Source: Flavobacterium fryxellicola (GTDB taxonomy: Bacteria; Bacteroidota; Bacteroidia; Flavobacteriales; Flavobacteriaceae). From it: a DNA stretch of 64,000 nucleotides. The position numbers were made by a program, and so were the translations under genes. The notes below the pieces were generated by a model. It did not search any database. It was not told the origin of the DNA and saw only the letters and a program-made list of their open reading frames with translations. Where the stretch lies: contig NZ_FRDK01000009.1 in NCBI RefSeq assembly GCF_900143245.1, positions 81,213 through 145,212 of the forward strand. The letters are read 5' to 3'. Positions 36,264 to 45,320 of the stretch are shown here, in pieces; position 1 is the stretch's first letter; every line of letters starts with the position of its first letter.

Positions 36264-36800
36264 CTATAAATCAAAACCTATCGAGAATGGCAACACGCGG
36301 TTTTGCGCTTTCCCTTCATCATATAAATCTTCTAAACCCAAATGATAACGAACTCCTAAATTGATACCTGAATCCGTTTTTAATCCTCCTCCAAAATTAA
36401 ATCCCCAATCAAAATTAGTAGGATTATAGGAAAGTGAACCATTAAAAATCCCGTTATATTCTTCTTTATGAGAAATGGCTAATCCGATCTGAGGTCCTAC
36501 TTCCAAAAAGAAATTTGGAGAAAGATAAGCTTTAAGCAGTACTGGTACATTTATGTAATCTAACTTTTGTGTAAAAGTCCCGCTACTGTTTGTTATTTTA
36601 TATCCTTGTTGCGAATATAGAATTTCTGGCTGGATTGAATAGCTTTCACTAATAAATGACTCACTATATAATCCCACATGAAAACCGTGTCTTTGGTCTG
36701 TCTCATCTGCTCCATCAAAAGTTGTAGCGGCTAAATTATAGCCTGCTTCTACCCTTATATTTGATTTATCTTGCGCATTTAGTGACGCTATTACATCCAA
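36264..36800 (-). CDS. PorT-like outer-membrane beta-barrel protein lacking a normal start codon
   Basis: About 178 residues of a small beta-barrel: VEAGYNLAATTFDG, FHVGLYSESFISESYSIQPEILYSQQGY, YINVPVLLKAY and FLEVGPQIGLAIS, with an aromatic C-terminal strand (PFSIGFDL). The annotated start is a TTG at 36800. In the same frame upstream is a clean signal peptide, (I)KCLILVLFLDVIASLNAQ, but no ATG, GTG or TTG begins it; the only candidates are ATA at 36825-36827 or AAA, after which there is a TAA. Either the start codon mutated, translation begins at ATA, or the sequence has an error. Confidence 0.75.
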   Translation of the reverse strand: MDVIASLNAQDKSNIRVEAGYNLAATTFDGADETDQRHGFHVGLYSESFISESYSIQPEILYSQQGYKITNSSGTFTQKLDYINVPVLLKAYLSPNFFLEVGPQIGLAISHKEEYNGIFNGSLSYNPTNFDWGFNFGGGLKTDSGINLGVRYHLGLEDLYDEGKAQNRVLPFSIGFDL

Positions 36801-36857
36801 AAATAGTACTAGTATTAAACACTTTATTTTTTATTATTTACCGTTTTAACGATGTGT

Positions 36858-37634
36858 TTATTTTCCACCATTAGCCCGCAGATCTGCAATACATTGACTA
36901 TCGAGTTGAGGTGCTGAACCTGACAAAACCATATTTCCAATACCTCCCCCCAATTCCGAAGACCAATACATTAAACAAGTTTTTTCGGTACAATGTTTGG
37001 GGTGGGCCGCATCTTCATGATTGCTTTGCAAAGCCGTACCTAGATTTGTCAATCCTAGTATGTGTCCAAACTCATGCGTTATTACTGTTGTTTCTAATAA
37101 ACTTCTATTGGGCTCAAATGGACTATTACTTAAACCTTGAATCGTTTGTTCGAAAATGACAAAAGAAGTATTTCTGTAAGCCGTTCCTAGAATCACGGAT
37201 GTGTCCGTGTCTTTATCTGATTTTCCATCTGCAAAAAATGCCCAAACTGCAATTTCATCCGCATTGTTGTATCTTTTTCTATTCGCATCCTCAATAGTTA
37301 CAATCTCCTCATTAGTGTAAGGCGCATTCCCCGCTGATGGTATAGACCGCTTAACAACGGTAATTCCGCCTGGCTTGTATGTTCTTGCTGTAAGAAAAGC
37401 AACAAAATTGGTAATTGCTTGGGGACTAGGTTCAAAACCGTTTACATACACCACTTCAACAATCATACTTTTAAACTTTTTATCCGACAATAAATCGTTT
37501 GCCGAGCTTCCTGTTTGCTGTTTATTTGTATTGGGATTTACTACAACTGCGTTATCTAAAGGATCCTCTTCGTTTGAACAAGATGCTACGGAAAGGAACA
37601 GACCAATCGCAAGTAGCGAAATTAATTTTTTCAT
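36858..37634 (-). CDS. Metzincin-like metalloprotease lipoprotein
   Basis: A 258-residue lipoprotein (signal LLAIGLFLSVASC, cysteine 19). The zinc site is HEFGHILGLTN (H187, E188, H191) and the third ligand is probably supplied further on by HPKHCTEKTCLMYW; the HC-x4-C-x-M part is the arrangement found in archaemetzincins, separated here by a longer insert. The methionine is the Met-turn. It should act at the cell surface. It lies on the minus strand with the beta-barrel gene and a lipoprotein gene upstream. Confidence 0.75.
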   Translation of the reverse strand: MKKLISLLAIGLFLSVASCSNEEDPLDNAVVVNPNTNKQQTGSSANDLLSDKKFKSMIVEVVYVNGFEPSPQAITNFVAFLTARTYKPGGITVVKRSIPSAGNAPYTNEEIVTIEDANRKRYNNADEIAVWAFFADGKSDKDTDTSVILGTAYRNTSFVIFEQTIQGLSNSPFEPNRSLLETTVITHEFGHILGLTNLGTALQSNHEDAAHPKHCTEKTCLMYWSSELGGGIGNMVLSGSAPQLDSQCIADLRANGGK

Positions 37635-37720
37635 TATTGATTTAATTTTTAAGATTATTTATAAGAACAGCTACGGCATATTAGGTAGCTGTTCTTCATA
37701 AACAACCTATCTAAATCGAG

Positions 37721-38764
37721 CTATATTTGTTTCAAGACTACTGTTACTGCTGCATTAGTTGCACTTTGCAAGGTGATTGTTGTCGCCGTAAAACTCGTTA
37801 CTTTCCATGTATTATTTAATAATATAAATGTAGCATTACCCGAAAAATTAAGCTTTAGAAAAACACTTAATTCTGAACTCACAGCATACGTTCCGTTTAC
37901 CGTCGAGCTTAATAGGTTTACTGCAGTAACGGATAAATTATTTGCAAAATCTATTGTGAAATCTTTATAATTATTGGCTGAATTTACACCAGCACTTACA
38001 AACGAATCAACTTTGAACTTTCCATTTACTAAAATTGTTTCTAATTTTTTTGAATTTTGAGCTGCTTCTGCCATTGTTGCTTCCGTTTTTAGCGACGCAT
38101 TAATCGCTGCTTGTAATTCAGCATCACTAGAAATCGTCATTTTTGTTCCATCTGCAATTGTTGCTGAAATGGGGTAGTTGACGGAATACAGTTCTGAGCT
38201 ACTCACATTAGACATATACGTATATAATTGCTCTTCGGATGTTATTACAATACTTCCTGTTTGTTGTAGGCTAAGATTATAGGTTAATATTGTAATTGGA
38301 AAGCTAATATTTACCGAAGAAATCGCACCTTGACCAGAAGCTTCTGCTGTAGCACAAGCGTTTAGAATAGCATTATACTCCGTTTGATTGGTAACGTTTG
38401 CTTCTGTATAATTACTCAATTTTACTTTAAAAGGAAATTGCAATACAACTGTATCTTGATCGTTATTTAACTGACCAAAAATGGAAAGCACTTGCTGGTA
38501 ATCTAATTGACTAAAAATAGAAACTTGAACTCCATTTACTTTGGCAGAAACGGGCAACAGAATAGAAGAGCAAGAGGCTCCATCTAAGAAATCATCAAAG
38601 GAACCATCGTACATCGACGTACGTTTTAGATTACTTGTGGTAGTTGAATTTGCTGAATTTGTATTGGGATTTTCTCCTTGTACGTCATCTATTTCATTTT
38701 GACATGAAGTAAAACCTAAGATTGCCATTAATGCAATTCCGGTAACTGTTTTTAACTTTTTCAT
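37721..38764 (-). CDS. Lipoprotein of unknown function, 347 aa
   Basis: The ATG at 38764 gives MKKLKTVTGIALMAILGFTSC, a lipoprotein signal with cysteine 21 in this count. The mature protein is Thr/Ser/Asn-rich and beta-rich, with a repeated cystatin-like or beta-sandwich pattern (e.g. SIVITSEEQLYTYMSNVSSS, ISSDAELQAAINAS). I do not recognise it. The same-strand genes after it encode a metalloprotease and a beta-barrel; a shared surface complex is possible but unproven. Confidence 0.65.
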   Translation of the reverse strand: MKKLKTVTGIALMAILGFTSCQNEIDDVQGENPNTNSANSTTTSNLKRTSMYDGSFDDFLDGASCSSILLPVSAKVNGVQVSIFSQLDYQQVLSIFGQLNNDQDTVVLQFPFKVKLSNYTEANVTNQTEYNAILNACATAEASGQGAISSVNISFPITILTYNLSLQQTGSIVITSEEQLYTYMSNVSSSELYSVNYPISATIADGTKMTISSDAELQAAINASLKTEATMAEAAQNSKKLETILVNGKFKVDSFVSAGVNSANNYKDFTIDFANNLSVTAVNLLSSTVNGTYAVSSELSVFLKLNFSGNATFILLNNTWKVTSFTATTITLQSATNAAVTVVLKQI

Positions 38765-39024
38765 AATTTTCAAATTTAAGGTATTTTTATATTTACAAGC
38801 GATCTTTTATAACGCCTTTCTGTAAGTAAGACAACTACCTTTACGTTTACCCTACAATAAAAAATTAAAAAATATATAAATTTTAAAAGCGAAACATAAA
38901 TCACATATTTTCAGTGCTTTACAATTTAAATTGTAATTCATGAAAAAGCAATTCCAGTTATCCGAATTACTTTTTAAAAAATTAATTTACATTTACAACC
39001 TACACAATAATGAAATAACACTAC

Positions 39025-39540
39025 ATGAGCGACGATGAAACCACACTTTGCGACGAAAATCACTTTAGAGACTTTTACTTAAAGCAGGTGCAATCCGCAA
39101 GTAATTTTGCTTATTACAAATGTGGTGATGGGGAGGCTGCATTAGATTTAGTACAAGATGCGTTTGCTAAAATTTGGGAAAATTGTTCCAAAATTGACTT
39201 TAACAAAGCCAAAACCTATTTGTTTACTAGCATTACTAATTTATTTCTAAATACGATAAAACATCAAAAAGTTGTACTTCAGTATGCTAAAGATGCTCCT
39301 AATCTAGATACCAATAATCAAAGTCCCGAATATTTATTAGAGGAAGAAGAATTCAAACAAAAGCTTACTAGAACAATTGCATCATTGAGCGAAACGCAGC
39401 GGGAAGTCTTTTTATTGAATCGAATAGACGGTAAAAAGTACAGAGAAATAGCTGATTTACTGGGCATTTCGCAAAAAACTGTAGAAAAAAGAATGTCCGC
39501 TGCTCTACAAATTTTAAAAGCCCAAATAGAAAATATATAA
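39025..39540 (+). CDS. ECF RNA polymerase sigma factor, FecI-like
   Basis: A 171-residue sigma factor: region 2 (ASNFAYYKCGDGEAALDLVQ DAFAKIWENC in two parts, residues 20-55) and region 4 (SETQREVFLLNRIDGKKYREI then LLGISQKTVEKRMSAAL). It is the first gene of a trio with an FecR-type anti-sigma and a TonB-dependent receptor carrying an STN domain, the classical transmembrane signalling layout of Bacteroidota. Confidence 0.9.
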   Translation: MSDDETTLCDENHFRDFYLKQVQSASNFAYYKCGDGEAALDLVQDAFAKIWENCSKIDFNKAKTYLFTSITNLFLNTIKHQKVVLQYAKDAPNLDTNNQSPEYLLEEEEFKQKLTRTIASLSETQREVFLLNRIDGKKYREIADLLGISQKTVEKRMSAALQILKAQIENI

Positions 39541-39601
39541 TTAATCATTTAGCTGTAGGGTAATTTTAAAGTTAGTTGTCTTATAAACACAGAGATATAA
39601 A

Positions 39602-40516
39602 ATGAAAAAGGAAAAAGAGATATTAAAATGGTTAAACAATGACCTTTCAAGTAAAGAAATGGAGGATTTAAAACAATCTGAAGATTTACAGACACTTGAA
39701 AAGATTGCTCATTACGCGTCACAGTTGGAAACGCCAAAAGTAGATGCTCAAACTGCATTGGAAACATTAAAAGCGAGAAACCATTCTAAAAAGAAACCAA
39801 AAGAAAGAACTATAAACTTCAAAACATTTTACAGAGTTGCGGCAGTTTTAGTACTAGTATTATCTTCTGGTTATTTCTTCTTTTATAGCAACAACACCTC
39901 TTTTGAAACCCAAATAGCACAACGAAAGACATTTACACTTCCAGACAATTCTGAAGTAGTTTTAAATGCAGCATCAAAAATAAGTTTTAACGAAAAAAAA
40001 TGGGCTAACAAAAGAACTTTAACTCTAAAGGGAGAAGCTTATTTTAAAGTGAAGAAAGGGCAGACATTTAGCGTAAAAACGACAGATGGAATCGTTACCG
40101 TATTAGGAACACAATTTAATGTAAAGGAACGCAAAAACTATTTTGAAGTACATTGCTATGAAGGTTTAGTGAGTGTTACCCACAATAATAAAACGACTAA
40201 ATTACCTCCCGGGAAGACCTTCCGAGTTATCAATGGAAAAGTCGAAAATGTTGAAGATTTCTATGCCACAAATCCTTCGTGGATTCAACAAGAATCGAGT
40301 TTTAATAAAATTCCACTAGATCAGGTTATTGCAGAATTAGAGCGGCAATATGATTTAAAAATTAAAGTTGATGGTATTGATACTTCCAAACTATTTACTG
40401 GAAGTTTTACTCATGCTGATAAAGAAATAGCGCTGCAAGCAGTTACAATTCGGCTTAAATTAAGCTATAAAATTGAAGGCAAAAACATTATATTTTACAA
40501 TTATGGTGCTCAGTAA
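39602..40516 (+). CDS. FecR-type anti-sigma factor
   Basis: A 304-residue inner-membrane protein: a cytoplasmic N-terminal part (residues 1-75), one membrane helix (VAAVLVLVLSSGYFFFY, about residues 78-95), then the periplasmic FecR domain (RKTFTLPDNSEVVLNAASKISFNEKKW; VTVLGTQFNVKERKNY; FEVHCYEGLVSV) and a C-terminal STN-interacting domain (PLDQVIAELERQYDLKIKVDGI). It should sense the receptor signal and release the sigma factor. It overlaps the receptor gene by 14 bp. Confidence 0.92.
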   Translation: MKKEKEILKWLNNDLSSKEMEDLKQSEDLQTLEKIAHYASQLETPKVDAQTALETLKARNHSKKKPKERTINFKTFYRVAAVLVLVLSSGYFFFYSNNTSFETQIAQRKTFTLPDNSEVVLNAASKISFNEKKWANKRTLTLKGEAYFKVKKGQTFSVKTTDGIVTVLGTQFNVKERKNYFEVHCYEGLVSVTHNNKTTKLPPGKTFRVINGKVENVEDFYATNPSWIQQESSFNKIPLDQVIAELERQYDLKIKVDGIDTSKLFTGSFTHADKEIALQAVTIRLKLSYKIEGKNIIFYNYGAQ

Positions 40517-43040
40517 ATGGCTTATTTTTTTACTGCTTTGCATAGGCTGTATTTGTCATGGACAAAATACAACTAAAAAAATTCCTTTGAGCGAGGTCAT
40601 AATTGCTTTGGAAAAGCAATTCAACATCAAGTTTTCGTACGCTGTTGAAGATGTGGCTACCATTACAATTGACAAACCAAAACCTTCGTTGACATTACTA
40701 GAAACTATTGATGATCTTAATTCTAAAACGCTTTTAAACTTTAAAGCCTTAGACGATCGTTATGTTACTGTTTCAGTACTAAACAAAACAGTATCTGTTT
40801 GCGGAATAGTATTATCCGATGGAAATAAATCTCATTTAATTGGCGCTTCCGTATTTGTAAACAACATGAAAAGAAGCACTATCACTGATGAAAACGGAAA
40901 ATTCAGCCTGAAGAATATTCCAATAACCGCCACTCTAACTATTTCGTATATAGGGTTTGAATCTAGAAATTTTACTGCGCAAGAATTATTTTCTGCACAA
41001 AATACCTGCAAAGAGATTGTTCTTACTACAAGAAACGAAGAGTTGAATCAGGTTTTAATACCCGTTTATTTAACACCTGGATTACAGAAATACCTGGATG
41101 GAAGCACCGTATTAAACACTAAAAAATTTGCTATATTACCCGGTTTAATAGCTCCTGATATTTTGCTATCCATACAAGCGCTTCCCGGTGTAGAAAGCAC
41201 GAATGAAAGTATTGCTAATATTAATGTTCGCGGTGGAACCAACGATCAAAATTTAGTGCTTTGGGACAATATCAAGATGTATCATTCAGGTCATTTTTTT
41301 GGGCTGATATCCGCTTATAATCCCAATCTAACTAGCAAAGTTATCGTCAGTAAAAATGGAACAAGTGCGCAATACAGTGATGGTGTTTCCAGCACCATCA
41401 ACATGTATACAAAAGATTTAGTTACCAATACCTTTTCTGGTGGAGCAGAAATTAACTCCATCAGCACTGATGCCTTTCTGGAAATCCCAATAACTAAAAA
41501 AGTAGAACTTCATGTTTCAGGACGTCGTTCCATCACTGATTTGTTTTCAACTCCCACCTATACTAAATATTTTGACCGTAGTTTTCAGGATACTGAAATC
41601 AATGCGGATAGCGAACAGCGTGACACGGCTTCTGATTTTTATTTCTATGATTATACCGCTAAAGTACTTTTCGATTTAAGCGAAAAACATCATTTTAGAG
41701 CCAATATTATTGGAATAAACAACGCTTTGGATTATTCGGAGCGTTTCATTACAAATGCAAATAAAACCGAATCTAAAACCAGTAATTTATCTCAAAAAAA
41801 CAGCGGTTACGGAGGCAATTGGAAAGCGAAATGGACTTCAAAATTGAGCACAACCTTCATTACTTATTTCTCTAAATACAACATTGACGCTACAGATTAC
41901 CGTTTGGAAACGGATCAGCGCTTAACAGAAGCTAATGAAGTTCAAGAAACTGGTATTAAAGTAAATGCCAATTATAAAACGAACAATCATTTAAATTTCT
42001 TGTTGGGGTACCAATTTAATGAAACAGGAATGCTCAATCAAACCACGGTAAGCAATCCCATCTATTCCAGCACTAAAAAAGAGGTTTTATTGAATCATGC
42101 CTTATTTTCAGAAGTGGAATACAATAAAAAGAATACATATTTACGCATAGGTATGCGGTTGAATTATTTTCAAAAATTTGAAAAGTTTTTAGTCGAGCCA
42201 AGAATAAATATTCGACAAAAAGTATCTGATCAAATTGCTTTAAAATTGGAGGGAGAGTTCAAGAATCAATCTACGACTCAAATAGTAGACTTTGAAGATG
42301 ATTTTTTAGGTGTCGAAAAAAGACGCTGGATTTTAGTAAATAACAAAGACATTCCCATTGCAACAAGTAAACAAGGTTCTTTTGGTGTTGAATTTAATAC
42401 CAAAAAACTCAATATAGAGGCCACCACTTTCTATAAAATTGTGGATGGAATTACAGCTTCTAACCAAGGATTTTATAATAGTTTTCAATATAAAAATGCA
42501 CACGGAAGCTATACGGCAAAAGGCATCGAATTTTTAGCCAATAAAACAGCGCGTCATTATAGCATTTGGGCTAGTTATACTTTTAGCACTAATAATTATG
42601 AATTTGATACTTTTACACCGATCACTTTCCCTAACAATGCAGACATAAGGCATTCAGCATCGTTTGGTTTTTATTATCTCCTTCTAAAAAATCTCAAAAT
42701 AGCCGTTGGTGGCATTTGGAGAAATGGCACCCCTTATACTACTCCAATTCAAGATAATGAAACCACTCAAAGCGGAAATAACACCATGGTAAATTATGGC
42801 TCGCCAAACAGTACAAACTTAGATGATTTTATGCGCTTAGATGCTTCGTTGAATTATAACTTCAATTTGTCATCTTTAGTAAAAGCTTCGTTTACGGCCG
42901 GTGTTATAAATGCTACAAATCAAAATAATGTGATCAATAGATATTACAAAGTCAATCCCAGTAATTCCAAAGATGCCATACAGGTGGACAATAAATCATT
43001 GGGCTTAACACCAAATATAAGCTTCAGAGTACATTTTTAA
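40503..43040 (+). CDS. TonB-dependent receptor with STN and carboxypeptidase-like domains
   Basis: About 845 residues. The ATG at 40503 gives a signal peptide (SKWLIFLLLCIGCICHG) followed by an STN domain (IPLSEVIIALEKQFNIKFSY to VTVSVL), a carboxypeptidase-regulatory domain (VCGIVLSDGNKSHLIGASVF; STITDENGKFSLKNIP), a plug (PLPGVESTNESIANINVRGG...) and a barrel ending in NISFRVHF. The STN domain would contact the FecR-type protein upstream. No SusD-like gene follows, so the ligand is not necessarily a glycan; it could be iron or another small molecule. Confidence 0.9.
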   Translation: MVLSKWLIFLLLCIGCICHGQNTTKKIPLSEVIIALEKQFNIKFSYAVEDVATITIDKPKPSLTLLETIDDLNSKTLLNFKALDDRYVTVSVLNKTVSVCGIVLSDGNKSHLIGASVFVNNMKRSTITDENGKFSLKNIPITATLTISYIGFESRNFTAQELFSAQNTCKEIVLTTRNEELNQVLIPVYLTPGLQKYLDGSTVLNTKKFAILPGLIAPDILLSIQALPGVESTNESIANINVRGGTNDQNLVLWDNIKMYHSGHFFGLISAYNPNLTSKVIVSKNGTSAQYSDGVSSTINMYTKDLVTNTFSGGAEINSISTDAFLEIPITKKVELHVSGRRSITDLFSTPTYTKYFDRSFQDTEINADSEQRDTASDFYFYDYTAKVLFDLSEKHHFRANIIGINNALDYSERFITNANKTESKTSNLSQKNSGYGGNWKAKWTSKLSTTFITYFSKYNIDATDYRLETDQRLTEANEVQETGIKVNANYKTNNHLNFLLGYQFNETGMLNQTTVSNPIYSSTKKEVLLNHALFSEVEYNKKNTYLRIGMRLNYFQKFEKFLVEPRINIRQKVSDQIALKLEGEFKNQSTTQIVDFEDDFLGVEKRRWILVNNKDIPIATSKQGSFGVEFNTKKLNIEATTFYKIVDGITASNQGFYNSFQYKNAHGSYTAKGIEFLANKTARHYSIWASYTFSTNNYEFDTFTPITFPNNADIRHSASFGFYYLLLKNLKIAVGGIWRNGTPYTTPIQDNETTQSGNNTMVNYGSPNSTNLDDFMRLDASLNYNFNLSSLVKASFTAGVINATNQNNVINRYYKVNPSNSKDAIQVDNKSLGLTPNISFRVHF

Positions 43041-43061
43041 GGATTGTTTTCTCTTAAATAC

Positions 43062-43095
43062 AAAACCCTTTCAAATCTAGTACTGAAAGGGTTTT
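43062..43095. terminator. Bidirectional intrinsic terminator
   Basis: AAAACCCTTTCA pairs perfectly with TGAAAGGGTTTT around a ten-base loop. It separates the convergent receptor and glmM genes. Confidence 0.88.
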
Positions 43096-43111
43096 GATAC
43101 AAAAAAAGGTA

Positions 43112-44500
43112 TTAAATTCCAGCAATTGCCTTTATTTCGTCAATGATTCTTTCTGCCAGTGCATCAGCTTTTTCTTGAGAAGAAGCTTCAGTATAAATGC
43201 GAATAATAGGTTCTGTATTTGATTTTCTAAGGTGTACCCAGTTTTCATCAAAGTCAATTTTCACACCGTCAATTGTTGAAATATCTTCGTTTTTGTATTT
43301 TTCTGTCATCGCAACAAGGATGGCATCAACATCGATTTGCGGTGTCAATTCGATTTTATTTTTACTCATGTAATACTGCGGATAGGAGGCACGCAACTCA
43401 GAAACTTTCATTTTTTTGTTAGCCAAGTGTGTTAAAAACAATGCCACTCCTACCAAACTATCACGACCATAATGCAATTCAGGATAAATAATACCTCCGT
43501 TTCCTTCACCACCTATTACAGCATTATTTTTTTTCATCAATTCCACCACATTCACCTCGCCTACAGCGCTAGCTTCGTAGCTTCCCTTATGCAAATTCGT
43601 CACATCACGTAATGCGCGAGAGGAAGACATATTCGATACTGTATTTCCTGGCGTTATACTCAATACATAATCGGCGCAAGCCACCAAAGTATATTCTTCA
43701 CCAAACATTTCACCGTCTTCACAGATGAAAGCCAAGCGATCTACATCAGGATCTACCACTATGCCTAAGTCGGCCTTTTCTTTGACAACTAATTCGGAGA
43801 TATCAGTTAAATGCTCTTTTAACGGTTCTGGATTGTGCGGAAAATGTCCGTTTGGTTCGCAGTATAATTCCACTACTTCAACACCCATTAATTCTAATAA
43901 TCGTGGAATAATAATTCCACCAGACGAATTTACGCCATCAACTACTACCTTGAATTTTGCTGCCTTAACCGCCTCAATATCTACAAGAGGTAAATTCAAT
44001 ACTTCATCAATATGAATATCCATGTAAGCATCATTAATCATTATTTCCCCTAAATCATCTACATCAGAGAAATTAAAAGCTTCCGCTTCAGCAATAGCAA
44101 GGATTTTTTCACCTTCTGCACCATTTAAAAATTCTCCTTTTTCATTCAATAATTTCAATGCATTCCATTGTTTCGGGTTGTGCGAAGCCGTAAGGATAAT
44201 TCCACCATCAGCTTTCTCTAAAGGAACCGCAACTTCAACCGTTGGTGTTGTTGACAATCCCAAATCAATCACATCAATTCCTAAACCAATTAAAGTGTTC
44301 ACTACCAAATTGTGAATCATGGGCCCAGAAATACGAGCGTCACGACCTACAACAACGGTTAACTTTTCTTTTCCAATGTAATTTTTCAACCAAGTTCCAT
44401 AAGCAGAGGCAAATTTTACGGCATCAACTGGAGTCAAATTATCACCTACTTTCCCTCCTATTGTCCCGCGAATTCCCGATATTGATTTTATTAAAGTCAT
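43112..44500 (-). CDS. glmM: Phosphoglucosamine mutase
   Basis: A 462-residue phosphohexomutase. Catalytic serine S106 lies in LTASHNPKQWN; DPDVDRLAF is the metal loop near 243; GEGNGGI near 333 and RKSNTEPIIRIY near 425 bind sugar and phosphate. GlmM converts glucosamine-6-P to glucosamine-1-P for peptidoglycan and lipid A. The Bacteroidota form is close to archaeal and phosphomannomutase-like enzymes, so the exact substrate is inferred. It begins near a TTTTG/TATATTTG promoter on the minus strand. Confidence 0.88.
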   Translation of the reverse strand: MTLIKSISGIRGTIGGKVGDNLTPVDAVKFASAYGTWLKNYIGKEKLTVVVGRDARISGPMIHNLVVNTLIGLGIDVIDLGLSTTPTVEVAVPLEKADGGIILTASHNPKQWNALKLLNEKGEFLNGAEGEKILAIAEAEAFNFSDVDDLGEIMINDAYMDIHIDEVLNLPLVDIEAVKAAKFKVVVDGVNSSGGIIIPRLLELMGVEVVELYCEPNGHFPHNPEPLKEHLTDISELVVKEKADLGIVVDPDVDRLAFICEDGEMFGEEYTLVACADYVLSITPGNTVSNMSSSRALRDVTNLHKGSYEASAVGEVNVVELMKKNNAVIGGEGNGGIIYPELHYGRDSLVGVALFLTHLANKKMKVSELRASYPQYYMSKNKIELTPQIDVDAILVAMTEKYKNEDISTIDGVKIDFDENWVHLRKSNTEPIIRIYTEASSQEKADALAERIIDEIKAIAGI

Positions 44501-44544
44501 TGATTATTATTTTAATTTTTGAATAGTAAATTTTAAATTGCCCA

Positions 44545-44572
44545 CAAATATAATAATTGACGGATTACAAAA
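44545..44572 (-). promoter_or_regulatory. Promoter of glmM
   Basis: On the minus strand TTTTG at 44568-44572 and TATATTTG at 44545-44552, separated by 15 bases (the usual range is 17-23), lie about 45 bp before the glmM start codon. The -7 matches the Bacteroidota consensus exactly; the short spacer lowers confidence. Confidence 0.55.
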
Positions 44573-44618
44573 GTCAATTAGAATTCAAATTCATCATTTA
44601 AATTCTTAAATTAGGCGA

Positions 44619-45203
44619 ATGAACTTTTTAGCACACATTTATCTTTCCGGCGACAATGAATTACTTAAAATTGGTAATTTCATGGCGGATGGAATTCGGG
44701 GAAAACATTTTGAAAGTTATCCTTTGGAGATTCAAAAAGGAATTATGCTGCACCGTGCCATTGATACGTTTACAGATGCGCATCCTGTTTTTAGACAAAG
44801 CACGAAACGGCTACATCAGCATTATCACCACTATGCTGGAGTGATTGTAGATATTTTTTACGATCATTTTTTGGCTAAAAACTGGAATAACTATTCCGAT
44901 GAAAAACTGGAGGATTTCGTTGAACGTTTTTATCAATCTTTACGGGATAACAACAACGTAGTTTCGGAAAGAACCATCAAAATAATGCCTATTCTATTTA
45001 AGGAAAATTGGTTAGTTATTTACCAAACAATCAATGGAATTGACCACATTTTAACGCAAATGGATAGCCGAACGAAAAATCAATCAAACATGCGGTTTGC
45101 TACAACAGAACTACAAGAGTTTTACACGGATTTTGAAAACGAGTTTACAGAATTCTTTGAAGAATTGAGGACTTTTGTAGAACAAAAAATACTTGATGAA
45201 TGA
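44619..45203 (+). CDS. acpH: ACP phosphodiesterase (AcpH, DUF479)
   Basis: A 194-residue helical protein: MNFLAHIYLSGDNELLKIGN, FMADGIRGK, FESYPLEIQKGIMLHRAIDTFTDAHP and DIFYDHFLAKNW. These His/Asp positions match AcpH, which removes phosphopantetheine from acyl carrier protein. It is transcribed divergently from glmM. The family is frequently single-copy and conserved. Confidence 0.88.
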   Translation: MNFLAHIYLSGDNELLKIGNFMADGIRGKHFESYPLEIQKGIMLHRAIDTFTDAHPVFRQSTKRLHQHYHHYAGVIVDIFYDHFLAKNWNNYSDEKLEDFVERFYQSLRDNNNVVSERTIKIMPILFKENWLVIYQTINGIDHILTQMDSRTKNQSNMRFATTELQEFYTDFENEFTEFFEELRTFVEQKILDE

Positions 45204-45320
45204 TTACAATGTTACCACATAAAATATAGATTTTCCTTAATTGGTGAAAATGGAGATAATAAATTTACTTAAATTCTCATGCGTAATAATTTGAATTTTC
45301 ATAATGTATAAAATAAAGAT

